Source: Malus domestica
Taxonomy: Eukaryota > Streptophyta > Magnoliopsida > Rosales > Rosaceae
Assembly (NCBI RefSeq): GCF_042453785.1
Contig: NC_091671.1
Coordinates: 9,680,001-9,744,000, forward strand
DNA length: 64,000 nucleotides
Direction: 5' to 3'
The notes beneath the pieces were generated by a model, which saw only the letters and a list, made by a program, of their open reading frames with translations, did no database searches and was not told the origin of the DNA. Position 1 is the first letter of the stretch. Every line of letters starts with the position of its first letter. The translations under genes and the position numbers were made by a program. Of the stretch, positions 1 through 11,247 are shown piece after piece.

Positions 1-3000
1 GTTGGTTCATCTACATTATGCACCCCTACTTCTTCTTTTACATTGTCTAATGTTCTTCATGTTCCTCATATGCAACACAATTTGCTGTCTGCTTTTCAAT
101 TTCTCCGGGACAATTATTGTTCATTGACTCTTGATTCTAATGGCTCCGTTGTTAAGGATCGTTCCACGGGGAATACGCTTTTGCGGGGTTCCATTAAAGA
201 TGGCTTCTATCCTTTGCAGTCTACTACATCATCTAGTTTTGTTTCTGGTAAAACTTCTCCTTCCCTTGCTGCATCAGCCTTTGTCAGTATTAAAGCTCCA
301 ATAAAGGTATGGCACAGGCGATTGGGTCATCCATCTTCTGCCATTTTTCGTCGGGTAATGTCTACTACTACTCTTGCCGTCCAAGGCCGGTCTACCGTTG
401 ATTTTTTCTGTTCCGATTGTGCATTGGCAAAGAACCACAAGCTTCCTTTTGGCCTTCTTCTTCAGCAACTACTCATAGTCTTCAACTTTTACACTGTGAT
501 TTGTGGGGACCTGCTTCTGTTACATCTAGCAGTGGTTTCCGATATTACTTACTTCTTGTTGATGACTTTAGCAAATACAGCTGGTTTTTCCCTTTGAAGG
601 CCAAGTCGGATGTATTTTCTACGTTTGTTGTTTTCAAGAATTATGTAGGAAATTTGCTTGGTAATAAAATCAAAGTGTTGCGTTCAGATTCAAGGGGTGA
701 ATTCACTGGTCATTCTTTTGCATCTTTTCTCAATGAGCATGGTATTTTTCATCAATTAAGCTGTCCACACACGCCTGAACAAAACAGCTATGCTGAGAGA
801 AAACATCGACATCTTGTTGAGACCGCCCGGACCTTACTTGTTGCTTCTCATGTTCCTCATGTATTTTGGGTCGAGGTTTTCTCTACTGCCTTGTATCTCA
901 TTAATCGTCTTCCCATTTCTGGTCACTCGCAATCTCCTTGGGAAATTTTATTTCATCAGCACCCGGATTATTCCAAACTCAAAGTCTTTAGTTGCCAATG
1001 TTTCCCATGGCTTAAACCTTATGTTCACAGTAAATTGGATGCTAAAAGCAAGAGTTGTGTATTTTTGGGCTATAGTCTTCAGCACAAAGGTTATCGGTGC
1101 TTTGATCCGGTTGACAACCGAGTTTATATCTCCAGACACGTAATCTTTAATGAAGCAGTCTATCATTTTCAGTCTCTGCAGCTTCAATCTTCTCACTCTG
1201 ACAATGTTCCTCACGTGTCTTCTTCTTCGATGGATCTTTATTTTCGCACGAATACTCATCCTGGTGCGTCTCCATCTCCTGATGCTTCTTCACCTCCTGC
1301 TGCTCCTTCCACTACTGCTGCTTCTCCACCTCCAGCTACTTCTCCATCTCCAGCTACTTCTCCGCATTCCGATGCTTCTCCACCTGTCTCTACCTCTATG
1401 GTCAATATTCATCCTATGGTTACCCGATCCAAAGCCGGCATCTACAAACCTAAGGCTTATACAGCCACTAAGCATCCTCTATCCGTTGTCATGGATTCAG
1501 TTCCCAGTACTTATCTCCAAGCATCTAAGTTTCCTCACTGGCGAGCTGCTATGCAGGATGAATATAATGCCTTACTGTCTACAGGCACTTGGTCATTAGT
1601 TCCTTCGAATTCCTCTCAGAACATTGTTGGCTGCAAGTGGGTATTTCGGGTTAAGCAGAAACCTGATGGTACTGTGGATCGTTACAAGGCCTGGCTTGTT
1701 GCCAAAGGCTTTCATCAACAACAGGGCATTGATTTCCAGGAGACTTTCAGTCCGGTTGCTAAACCGGTTACCATTCGAATCCTTCTTAGTCTTGCTGTTC
1801 AACATAATTGGTTTTTAAATCAGTTAGACATCAGCAACGCCTTCCTTCATGGTGATTTAAAAGAGGATGTCTACATGATTCAACCCCCGGGTTTTATTGA
1901 TCCTCTTTTCCCCAGTCATGTGTGCAAACTTCAAAAATCGCTTTATGGTCTTAAGCAAGCCCCTAGAGCTTGGTTTGAAAAACTATTTCGAGCTTTGCAT
2001 GATCTTGGCTTCCATCAATCTTCTTCTGATGCATCTCTGTTTGTCCTTCATAATCCTAAGCTGGTTATCGTTCTTGTTTACGTGGATGATATTCTCGTAA
2101 CTGGCCCTGATTCTCATCTCTGTCATCAATTCATTAATCAGCTTAGTACTCGATTTCCAGTGAAGGATCTTTGTCCTTTACACTATTTCTTGGGGCTGGA
2201 AGTTCAGCGATCTTCTAAAGGGATATTTCTTCATCAAACTAAATATCTGCTTGATCTTCTTCAACGGACAAATATGCAAGGTGCAAAACCTTGTTGCACA
2301 CCTCTTGGCTCCAATAAACTGGATCACACTGGTTCTCTTCTCCCTAACCCCACCGAGTATCGTTCTCTTGTTGGAGGTCTTCAGTATCTCACGTGGACTC
2401 GACCGGACCTTGCTTTTGCTGTCAATCAGCTCTGCCAGTTTATGCATGCTCCGCGTGAACAACATTTTCAAGCTGCCAAACGAGTTCTTCGTTTTCTAAA
2501 AGGTTCTGTCTCTCAGGGATTATGGTTTACAAAGGGTCTTGTTGATCTCTCAGCATATTCTGATGCTGATTGGGCTGGCAGCCCTTTTGATCGGCGCTCA
2601 ACCAGTGGCTACTTTGTTTTTCTTGGTCCTAACCTCATCAGCTGGAGTGCCAAGAAACAGAGTACTGTCGCCCGTTCTTCTACCGAAGCCGAATATAGGT
2701 CTTTGGCTCATACAGCTGCAGAACTCACTTGGGTTTGTAAAATCCTTCGTGATCTTCACTGTCCTCTCCCCAAACTGCCTATCTTATGGTGTGATAACAT
2801 TTCCGCCATCTCTTTAGCCTGTAATCCTGTTTTTCATGCTCGCACTAAGCATGTTGAGATTGATTATCATTACATTCGCGAACTGGTTCTTGCTAATCTT
2901 CTCAAAGTCCAGTTTGTTTGCAGTGCTGATCAACTTGCTGATCTTCATACAAAATCCCTGTCTAAAAATCAGTTTCGATACCTGTGTTCCAAGCTTCCCG

Positions 3001-3086
3001 TTGGCATCAACTCTGATTCCTCCTCTCGCTTGAGGGGGTGTATTAAGGAAGATAATAAATCTTCCATTTCTGTTGATGTAAAATAG
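1..3086 (+). pseudogene. copia pol polyprotein (integrase-RT-RNase H), one frameshift
   Basis: Coding is open from base 1 in frame 1 and shifts to frame 3 near 451-453, where a glycine codon in the segment KLPFG has lost one base; after that it is open to the stop at 3086. Integrase shows HCDLWGP, RSDSRGEF and the AERKHRH motif, giving the D, D, E catalytic residues. RT shows NQLDISNAFLHGDL and the YVDD active site (about 2083). RNase H shows YSDADWAG, STEAEYRSLA and HARTKHVEIDYHYIRE. The linker at about 1265-1390 is rich in Ser, Pro and Ala, as is usual between copia integrase and RT. The polyprotein stop lies about 48 nt inside the LTR. RYKAWLVAKGF has Trp where Arg is usual, a probable decay mutation. 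Full-length translation would need a frameshift, so I call it a pseudogene. Confidence 0.9.
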
Positions 3087-3292
3087 TTTAGCAAAAGTTA
3101 AATGTGGTTGGTTTGTTATTAACTGTAGTTAGTTAGAATGGTTACAAGTTCAGTTAAGGTAGTCAAGGGTATATTTGTAAAGAGCAAAATGCTATATATA
3201 TTCTCTTCTGTGTAATTGTACATTTGTGAAATGAAATACAATCTTATTGAAGAAGTCTTATCTTTCTATATTCTTTGCTTTCCAAGAACACA
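3039..3292 (+). repeat. 3' LTR of the copia element
   Basis: Starts TGTATTAAGG directly after the polypurine tract and ends near AAGAACACA, giving about 254 bp with TG...CA ends. It contains a TATA-like stretch (GCTATATATATTC, about 3191) followed by a T-rich leader, as expected for the LTR promoter. The 3' limit could be 3290 or 3292 because CA occurs twice. Confidence 0.75.
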
Positions 3293-3587
3293 GTATTCTC
3301 AAAAGTCCAATTTGCAAGATGACATGCCTTCTATCAGACCTTACTTGTGTAATTCTTGTAACCCTTTATGGCTTATGTGCCTTAACCTATGATGCTAGAG
3401 TTCAGTCTTGTCTTGTACACTCTGATTTTCAGAAATAGCTGCTCCGCCGACTATAGTGGTGCTAATTAACTTATACAACTTAATGGGTTGTAGGTCACCT
3501 TGCATTACCACTAATGACCCTGGTTACCCTGAGTCTTCCTTTTTTAGACTTGTACCCATAACTAGCCTCATCTAAAGTACCCAAGGT
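3293..3587. other. intergenic, nothing recognised
   Basis: Unique-looking AT-rich sequence between the copia LTR and the LARD-like block. The short open frames have no recognisable product. Confidence 0.5.
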
Positions 3588-3911
3588 GTTGAACAACAAA
3601 AATATATAACATATAAAAAAATAAAGTCCATACAAATTGGCTCAAACTTCAAGACAAAACAAAAGATGTAATCTAGCCCCAAAAAAATGAAGATGGGCTT
3701 TACATACAAATCAACATCCATAAATAAATAAATAAATAAAAAATATACATTTCTTCCTACAAAAAGGGGAAGAAACGTGCAAAACAGGAGCTTCCCCATT
3801 TTTCTGCAACAAAAAGAAAGGTGGAGTCATTAAGGGGGGTTAAGAGAAAGTGGCGGAAAAACATGGCCTCTATCTCCCCCACGTAAGAGCATTAGAACCC
3901 TCCTACGATGT

Positions 3912-3920
3912 CTATAAATA
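3912..3920 (+). promoter_or_regulatory. TATA box of the LARD-like element
   Basis: CTATAAATA followed about 30 bp later by GTAGTAAGAAGGGGGG and a leader-like A-rich region. This is a canonical plant TATA box in a position that would fit an LTR promoter. Confidence 0.4.
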
Positions 3921-3949
3921 GGCATCAGTTGTAGTAAGAAGGGGGGAAC

Positions 3950-3969
3950 AAAAAAAAAAAAAAAAAAAA
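3950..3969 (+). repeat. poly(A) tract
   Basis: Uninterrupted run of 20 A after a G-run. It creates spurious Phe/Cys-rich reading frames on the minus strand. Confidence 0.9.
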
Positions 3970-6354
3970 GAGACCCTGCAGAAATTAAGAGACAAATTGA
4001 GAGACAAAAAGAACGCTGCAAAAATTGAGAGACGACGGCGAAGAATGGACTGCAAAAAAGAAAAAGCAAGAAAGCAAGGGGTAAACCAATAAAGCATTTA
4101 AAAGGTAAAGACCCATTTTTCTAAATTTCTTTGTTTAGTTTCTTTCGGTTTTGCAGGAGAAAAAGAAGCACTTTGCTTCTTCAGCCTCTCCCATTCCCCG
4201 AAGCAAAAAAATGACAGTGGAGACTCTAAAGAAGCAACCCCAAATCCTTTCTTTCTCTCTCTCTCTCTCTCCCGGATTATTCACCAAGACCCACAAAGAA
4301 AGCTTGGGAAATCTCTCTCTTCCCTGCTCAGCCGATGGCAGTAAGTGTTGATGCAGCATCAACCGTTGATCAACGCCGATGACAAAATCCAAGCCACGAG
4401 TGGTGGCAATGGAAAGCCTACAACCATCGCTAGCGCAGCGATGACTGACGGGGAACCCACCAAAAGCAACACGCTGCAACAACCGCCAACGTCAAATGAG
4501 AGCCAAGACGGACGCAGCAGCCGTGCGCTATGATCCTTGGAAGATCAACATCCATGAACCACAGTAACCCCATCAGCCAACAGCAGCAGAAGACAGCCCT
4601 AAGGCCTCCAAGACGTTGGAATGGATCTAACACCACCGTCATTGTGCCTTCGCCATCATCAACGCCTTACAACCTGTGAGCATGTGTTAAGGTCAAACAG
4701 CCGTGGTCGCATCTTCAAAGACAATCCCGCTTCCCGTATTATAGAATTAATGGTGCTATGCACAACAGTCTCGCTGAGAAAGAAAGCCACATGAACTCTC
4801 AAGGAACAATCACCGCTCACCGCCGTCGCCATCCCGAATGCAAGAAGAAAAGTTGCTGATCAGACAAAGATGTCGCCCGCACTGGAAAAGAAGACTGCAC
4901 TAACGTGCAAAGTGTGTCATGTAACAATTGCCATCCAAATCGCTAATGGAAATGAGGGTCATTTCCTTGCTGCTAATAAAGAAAGAAAAAAAGTAATAAG
5001 TTGTACTGCTCTGAGATATGCACCTCTAAAATATCGGAGACAATAAGTTAAAGGCTTCACCTAACCAAAGCAAATGGATCACTGTATGCGTACAAGTTCA
5101 ACGTCAAAAGAACAAGAGTAAAGCTTTCTATATATATGTTTAAAGGCATTGATAAAAGAAAATGAGCTCTGTCATTTGTTTTTATATTTCTATATGAAAG
5201 CAAGGACATACTATGCTATTATGCTGTTGTGCTACTGTGCAAAGATCAAAGGCAGCAACAAAGTGACGGACATGAAGACAAAATGAAATGTGTACATATG
5301 ATGTGGTTGTTCTCGATCCAAAGACAGCACGTGAGGTGAATTGAAGATGGTCTGAAGTTGCAATTAAAGTTGCAGTATATAAGACAAAACGAATGCAAGT
5401 TACAAGGAACTTGATGACTTTAAGGCTAGCCATCTGAAGCAAAAAAAAAGGTGCACCATCACCAATCAAATTTGTGACTGCAAAGATGGCATTTTTTCTC
5501 AAAATCATGCACATGGTCACTTTTAAAAAGATGGGCAAATTGTCCCCCAAATGAATTCCTCCCCACAACAAAAGGAAGAAATGAGTTTAAAACTCAAAAG
5601 AAAAGAAGACATGTTCATCCATGCATTAGAAGACAAACAAAGAGAAAGAAACAGCAAGGGAGGGAAATAAAAGCTCCTCTAAAATTTGGAATGCCACTCA
5701 CGTGGGAATGCTGCTTACTTAGAACAAAGGAAAGCCACGACTCCTTATCTAAATTCATATGGGCTTTGTAAATTTAGAATTTAATCAAAGCATGGAGACA
5801 AAAACTACAAGCCAGAAGCAAAGGAAAGGAAAGAGTTTAAAACTCAAAAGAAAAGACAAGTAAAACAAGTCTTTTTCACAATGAGAAAACGAGGGGCCAA
5901 CTTTCATGCTTTCAAAAGTCCTATTTCAAAAAAGATTGAATTCCTATGAAACACATTGGAGAATGAAGCTGCAAAGGAAGAGAAGAAAGTTCCAGCCAAA
6001 AATACAAAAGAGAAAAGTAAGATTAAAAAATGTCGATGTGGTATTCTTTTCTTATGGGCAGGAAAGTCACTCACGTAGCAATCTGCAGGAAGGTCATTCA
6101 CATGGCATTCTAAAAAATTCATAGCTCCCCATCCAAATTTATATGGGCTTTGTAAGTGAGTAACCCCATGAATTTGAATTTTGACCAAGTATTAAATGGC
6201 AAGGGGATGGTGCATTCCAAGACGAAAAGAAATATAAAGATAATATCAACATTATGAAGATAATGTCGGCATCAAGTTGGTAGACACACATCACTTCAAA
6301 CATCATGATGCAAACCATCTCAGAACACAAAGATCGATGGTACTCCGCGACAAA

Positions 6355-6655
6355 TCTCAAATGGCACGAAGCCGTATCAAGTATCAAAAGGCACGAAGCC
6401 GTAACAAGACTTAAATGGCACGAAGCTGCATAACGCTCCAATGGCTTAAAGTCCTCGCCCGCATGAGCTAAAACTGCACAAGGCATTAACCGCTCTAATC
6501 CTCGCCCCATATGAGCTAAAACTGCACAAGGCATCAAATGATCCAATGGCTTAAAGTCCTCGCCCGTATGAGCTAAAACTGCATAAGGCACCAATAGCTC
6601 CAATAGTTCCAAGTCCTCGCCTGCACGAGCTAAAATTGCACAAGGCATCAAACCT
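6355..6655 (+). repeat. degenerate short tandem repeats in LARD-like block
   Basis: Two interleaved repeat types. TGGCACGAAGCCGTA occurs three times with small changes (6362-6430). A longer unit of about 60-70 bp built on AAGTCCTCGCCCGCATGAGC and TAAAACTGCACAAGGCA occurs four times (6450-6650). The 170-residue minus-strand frame over this region only reflects the repeat (MPCAVLAHAGEDF recurs). Confidence 0.8.
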
Positions 6656-6954
6656 TAACAAATACATAAGGAACTACGAGTGACTTGATCCCTCAACGAG
6701 GGTACGTAGCCAATCTAGGGCTTGACCTAGGTGCAGTTACAAAATCAAATAAACACCCAAATCCCCAAATTACGATTTATTCAAATTGGACTCAAAGGGT
6801 ATTCTTTTCCCAAAAGAATGGTTGTAATTAATAGGTACGTAGCCTAGAATTGGTCGAACTCGAATTAATAAAAACCCTCTTTGGAAAAATGAACGAGGGT
6901 GAAATTGTGTCGAGTGAATTATTTGTATACATATTATGTACAATTTTTGCTCAA

Positions 6955-8068
6955 CACAAGGAAATCAAATTCTTTCTTAGTCTAGGGACATATCTAACGT
7001 TCCTCAAAGCTCGTATCATCCCATCGAACATTCTGATTCAAACAGTGCTGATTCCTCTTACAGGACATGAAAAATCGTCCCCCATTAAGACTTCCCCGCT
7101 GCTGACTTCTTTGTAAGTATCGAACCATTCTTTTACTGCATACATATGAAAAGTGGATCCGGTATCCACAATCCAATTTGTGAAAGCCTTGAAGCCTGAT
7201 GTTACTGAAAAAAAACTCATCGTCACTCTCATGCTCGATGACTGCACTAGCTGAACCTGAGCTTCCTTCCATCTTGGCTTTCTTCTCTTTCCAAATCTTG
7301 CAGTTCATCTTCCAATGATCGGCTGAACCACATTCAAATCAACTTTCCTTCTTTTCCTTTTTCTTCTTGGATTTTGACCTACCTCTGTTGCCGGTTTTCC
7401 CTTCCTTTGTCTTTTCCCACCCCTCTCTTTGCCTTTGGCATAAAGGCCTTGAGAGCTTTCAATTACATCATCCAGTTTAACATATGACTGAAGAGCTTAA
7501 ATTACGTCTTCAAGCTTCAGGGACTTTTTTCCAAACATTAGAGTTGTTCGAAAATGCTTGAAAGACGAAGGTAAAGACCTCAACAAGATGATAGCTATAT
7601 CATCATCTTTGTAAGCTTTTTCAACCTTATGAAGATTAGCTATGCAATTCTGGAACCTGCTCATGTGATCTTTAATATCACCTCCTTCTTCTAGTCAAAG
7701 CCCGAATAGTTCATCCTTTAGAAAAAGTTTATTGGACACGGTTTTGCCCATATAAACATTCTCCAACTTTTCCCATGCTTCGTGGGCAGTCATTTTTCGG
7801 TGATGTGTGACCGAACTGATCTTGTGAGATGGATCTCGATGAAACTCTTGGCCTTCTTGAGAACCTTAGTCCATGCTGCTTCTGTCATGTTTTTCGGTTT
7901 CTCACCATCGAGTGCATCGTCCAAATCCTGTTGTATCAGTGCGTTCTTTATCATCCTTTGCCAATCCATGAAGTCATCATTACCGTCAAAAGGTTTAAAG
8001 CAGGTCCTGGATCCGCATTCATCTTCCCTTTTGACATTGTAAAACACCTTGATCCTAGCTCTTGATAC
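6955..8068 (-). pseudogene. copia gag-protease remnant (minus strand)
   Basis: Reading leftwards from the primer site: a gag segment with FKPFDGNDDFMDWQRMIKNA and DDALDG (about 8000-7900, typical copia UBN2/gag), a zinc-knuckle region near 7300 (ECGSADHWKMNC), then a protease start with WIVDTGSTFHMYAVKEWF (about 7170), the core D-T/S-G being present. The frame continues to KNLIS-like sequence at about 6960, just before integrase would begin, and is then lost. The first Cys codon of the CX2C knuckle is TGA, and several frameshifts break the frame. Integrase, RT and the 3' LTR are absent, so this is a truncated dead copy abutting the LARD-like block. Confidence 0.85.
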
Positions 8069-8070
8069 CA
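8058..8070 (-). other. primer binding site of minus-strand copia element
   Basis: On the minus strand TGGTATCAAGAGC lies 2 nt after the LTR end. It is close to TGGTATCAGAGC, complementary to the 3' end of initiator Met tRNA, the usual primer of plant copia elements. Confidence 0.8.
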
Positions 8071-8072
8071 AT

Positions 8073-8610
8073 TGTTGAAAAACACACCCACTAGACCTTA
8101 TTCTTTAATGTAACCAACAACAATAGACTAAACTAGCAAATATCGAAAAAACTTAAAAACACACAAGAATTATACTGGTACGGCAGAACTTTTGCCTACG
8201 TCCAGTTGTGATTTCTCTAGGTAGAGAAATCACCACTCCTTTGATTAATAATAGAGATTACAGAACTTTTGCAAACCCTGGAACTAATCTCAAACTCTTG
8301 GCTGTCTCTGGCTATTTTCTCTCTTTAAAAAATTAAGCCTTGCCACACCCAATTTATAGGCATAAGGTAGGCTTACATGTCCCAAGGCCAACTGAATTCC
8401 TATTTCTAAGTGGACTAGGAAATTACACTTATCCAAATCCAAATAGACTTCTAGAAATCCAAATAGACTTCTAGAAATCCAAACCTAAATTGAATAAGGA
8501 AAACTGAAATTCTTTCATAATCCCTCTAGGACAAGAATCGGTACAACTCTAATTTTTCAAAAACAATCCTAAACCAATTAAGATATATTTGACGAGCCAA
8601 AATCCTAACA
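8073..8610 (-). repeat. 5' LTR of truncated copia element
   Basis: On the minus strand it starts TGTTAGGATTTTGGCTCG and ends TTTTTCAACA, 538 bp, directly followed by the primer binding site. On the plus strand it carries a recent short duplication CCAAATAGACTTCTAGAAAT (8444-8480). The partner LTR is missing. Confidence 0.85.
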
Positions 8611-9207
8611 CTGCAAATAAAGAATAACCATGCCATCATTCATGTGTTTTCCAAGGGGAAAAATAAACATAAACATATAAGCCTTGAATTCTGTTTGTGC
8701 TCAAATCTGTCCAAATTTAAAGCCAAATTATAACTTTTTATAGTCTGGCTAGCATCAAGTCTTGCTTTGGCAGTGAAGGAAACAATTTATTTTTTGTATC
8801 GGAGGTGATAAATTGGAGAGAAAATATTTTAGGCGGTGAAAGATTTTGTGCCAAATTCTTTATATAATCAATTTAATTGCAGCTCTTTCCCATCGCAAGT
8901 GAATTTGGGGCGGTGGAATGTTCATCAAGCGGCTTTAATCCCTTATATAAAGGATGCAAATGCAACGGGAAGGAATCACCCAAACAATCGACCAAATACT
9001 CGATCTCTCAAAACTAACAACTGCACCGTTACATTCACTTTTCCATTTCAAAGCTTTATCCAATATTGCAAGCTCTTTCATCTTTTAATCCATCATAGTT
9101 TTGTTGTCTTTACAAGTAATCCTCTTTAATACCTCCCTGTAATAGTTACTAGCATTTCAATACAAGTTCTCTCTTTGAATTATTGTTGTCATTTCAATAC
9201 AAAGCAC
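8611..9207. other. intergenic, no gene seen
   Basis: AT-rich DNA between the copia LTR and the CACTA element. A 97-residue open frame (8836-9129) has no recognisable motif and no coding features. Confidence 0.5.
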
Positions 9208-9223
9208 TTACACTACTAGAATT

Positions 9224-9372
9224 TGCCTCATAGGCCACCATTTTTTTCCCACCCTTTGCAATTGGTGGCCATATATGTAAAGTTGCTACTCTTACAATTT
9301 TTTGGTGGCTTTACCATGGGATGCCACTGATGTTGGTCGCCTTCAAGATTCAGCCACCAATCATTGGTGGCT
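9224..9372. repeat. left subterminal repeats of CACTA element
   Basis: About seven copies in both orientations of GCCACCAAT/ATTGGTGGC or close variants, ending with the palindromic pair AGCCACCAATCATTGGTGGCT. Such clustered repeats are the binding sites of the TNPA-type protein in En/Spm elements; that role here is inferred. Confidence 0.85.
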
Positions 9373-9576
9373 GTTAAATATTTTTATTTCTTAAATTGTA
9401 TTTCCTTCTACTTTTTAATTTCATATGTATTTTTTAATTTATTTTGTGTGGCAGGGCAGGTTAATTTTTTTGTTTATAAAGCTGGGATATATCTTTGCTT
9501 ATCAGGACCTACGGATGCACATCTAATACAAAAGGGAGATAGAGCCAAAACCCATAGAAGGACAGAGCCTTCGACC

Positions 9577-9777
9577 CTACTCGCATGTATCGGCCATTAT
9601 TGCATCAGTGATGAAGTCGACCGGTTCTGCGAACCAGCCCCAGTCGGGCAATGCGGACAGGGCGTAGCGGAGAAGAAGCTTAGTGGCCTCGTTTAGTTGG
9701 CGACTCGAGGGGTCAACGGAAGTCCGCTCCCACGCGGCTGGGTATTTGCTTCGCATACCTTGCCCTGTCAATTTCTC
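9577..9777 (-). pseudogene. unrecognised coding fragment, probable captured gene 3' exon
   Basis: On the minus strand a 65-70 codon frame contains RSKYPAAWERTSVDPSSRQL, NEATKLLLRYALSALP and DWGWFAEPVDFITDAIMAD, then a stop. Composition is protein-like, with Trp/Pro-containing, amphipathic segments. The DNA is GC- and CpG-rich (about 9590-9760) inside an AT-rich element, unlike the transposase genes. No start codon or upstream exon is evident, so it looks like the last exon of a host gene carried by the CACTA. I do not recognise the family. The frame begins after an in-frame stop just upstream of 9777. Confidence 0.5.
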
Positions 9778-10671
9778 AGCAAATTAAGCTCCTCAGTTCA
9801 TTATTTATTATCAGCTGGGTTTCTTGCAATCAATTTGGGGTTGCAACCAACTGGATTGATTTTGGGGAGTCTAAACAGGTAATTTTGTGTTCCACAAATT
9901 CAATATTCAGCATTTTTTAGACTAAACATTTCAATTTGTTTATTATGTCTGCGATTCTGTTGGAGTTTTTTGTTAGTTCAGTTTGAAGTGCTTCTTCTAT
10001 CTGTTCAAGTTGGAACAATCTGGAAACCATACAGGGTTTAAGCCTATTATTGTTATCTATCTGTTGCTAGTCCTACTTGTGAGTTATGTTGTGCATTGCA
10101 GTAGTTTAGGACCACTTTACGATGTAATCTAGCGGATGATAGTTATTACCGGGGGTGGGGGAATAAATTCATAACTGAGGTGAATGCTAAATATTGTCAT
10201 CGAGCAAGTTGAATGGCAGTGTTCTTATAAGCCATTTAGTGTACGATTTAGGCAACAGATGTCTTGTGGTTCTGTAATTTGGAAGATGGGTACACAACGA
10301 GAGTTTCGCAAGTGTGGTGACTGCTAAATATTGGGATTGAGTGAGTTGATCCGTTAATTGACACAACTAATGGTGGTGCTTTCTTGTAAGCCATTTGGTG
10401 TCAACGGCAACATCTATCTTGTGGTTCTGTATTTTGAAGATGGGCTATGGACAAGTGTTTTCCTCTACATGATCTTGTGTGATGTTATCAATTTCCACAT
10501 AATTAGGATCTTCTTTGGTCTGGTTATAGAAAGGGTGAAACCTTTTGTTTTGCTCCTTCTAGTTTCTATATCTACCAATCCGCTTTGACTTGCGTCATAT
10601 TATTGTAGTGAATATTGGGTTTTCTGAGTTCTGTACTTTCTGCTATGATACCATTTTACTCGTTTGTTTTT
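9778..10671. other. CACTA internal non-coding region with diverged direct repeat
   Basis: A possible donor site (TCTAAACAG|GTAATT, about 9881) could mark a 5' leader exon of the transposase transcript, but this is not proven. Segments 10178-10300 and 10318-10448 are diverged copies of each other: both contain TGCTAAATATTG, CTTGTAAGCCATTTGGTGT-like, CTTGTGGTTCTGTA and GAAGATGGG in the same order. Confidence 0.5.
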
Positions 10672-10813
10672 CTTCTTAAGCAAAAAGTAGCTCTAATGAT
10701 ACAAGCTTACCGTACATATTACACGTCTTGACAACTGCTATACTTCTTAAGCAAAAAGTAGCTCTAATGATACAAGCTTACCGTACATATTACACGTCTT
10801 GACAACTGCTATA
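10672..10813 (+). repeat. perfect 71-bp tandem duplication
   Basis: The 71-bp unit starting CTTCTTAAGCAAAAAGTAGC occurs at 10672-10742 and again at 10743-10813 with no difference that I can see, so the duplication is recent. Confidence 0.95.
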
Positions 10814-11143
10814 CTTGAATTTTGTAAGGCGAATGAGTTGGTTTAGTATCTAGGATGTCGACTCGGGTCCATCTGCCTGGTTTAGAAAGTGTTCAGCACG
10901 AAGTTACTGTTTGTTTCAGTGTTGACAAGTTTTATTGTTTTCTGTTTTTAGAGTAATTGAGTCTGTTATTTTGGGCTTGGCTTTTTTTCCTTTTGAATTG
11001 GGACTTTTTTATCGAACAGGATGTTGGTCTCAATTTCATTTTTCCTGTGGTTGTTCAATTTATCCTGGGAAGAAAAAAATTTATTATAAATTTTTACAAT
11101 GTCTTGGATTGTGAAAGTGATGATATACCTTCATTATTTGCAG

Positions 11144-11247
11144 GGACAAAGTTCTTTGTTGTCTCTGAGCCTGGGACACAGCACATGGAAGGTCTCTTGA
11201 AACATATCTATGAGCTGTACACGGATTACGTCTTGAAGAATCCCTTC
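11144..11247 (+). pseudogene. TRAPPC4/Trs23 exon fragment captured in CACTA
   Basis: After a T-rich intron end and acceptor (TTATTTGCAG) the frame reads GTKFFVVSEPGTQHMEGLLK and HIYELYTDYVLKNPF, which I recognise as the conserved C-terminal half of the TRAPP complex subunit TRAPPC4 (yeast Trs23), a factor in ER-Golgi vesicle tethering. Similarity stops abruptly after NPF (11247), where the native protein continues into a conserved acidic and aromatic stretch. The flanking 5' sequence looks like captured intron (from roughly 11040). The rest of the gene is absent, so this is a captured fragment without function of its own. It keeps an open frame. Confidence 0.85.

Larger units (their letters stand above)
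1..3292 (+). mobile_element. Ty1/copia LTR retrotransposon, 3' half (5' end outside window)
   Basis: The element enters the window inside pol (end of protease / GAG-pre-integrase region) and runs through integrase, reverse transcriptase and RNase H, then a purine-rich tract (TTGAGGGGG, 3030-3038) and the 3' LTR (3039-3292). The order integrase before RT defines Ty1/copia. The 5' LTR, primer site and gag lie upstream, so LTR identity and target duplication cannot be judged here. The reading frame is almost open, with one visible frameshift, which suggests a fairly young but defective copy. Confidence 0.95.
3588..6950 (+). mobile_element. non-coding LTR-derived block (LARD-like), boundaries approximate
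   Basis: About 3.3 kb without a plausible protein but with LTR-like signals: a TATA box followed by a short leader (3912), AATAAA near 4087, a long purine-rich leader, and at the right end repeated phrases such as GAGGGTACGTAGCC (near 6698-6713, partly repeated near 6833) and ACTTGATCCCTCAACGAGG. I associate these with the untranslated ends of large Ty3-type or LARD elements in eudicots. The phrases ATATGGGCTTTGTAA and GTCACTCACGTRG occur twice (about 5695-5795 and 6062-6195), an old internal duplication. No gag or pol was seen. The left end TGTTGAACAACA is a guess. Confidence 0.4.

Noticed and set aside
6139..6651. 170-residue minus-strand frame with repeated MPCAVLAHAGEDF
   Set aside because: Produced by degenerate tandem repeats in a non-coding LTR-derived block.
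9364..9696. 110-residue plus-strand frame at the left CACTA end
   Set aside because: Overlaps the better-supported minus-strand captured fragment and begins inside subterminal repeats.
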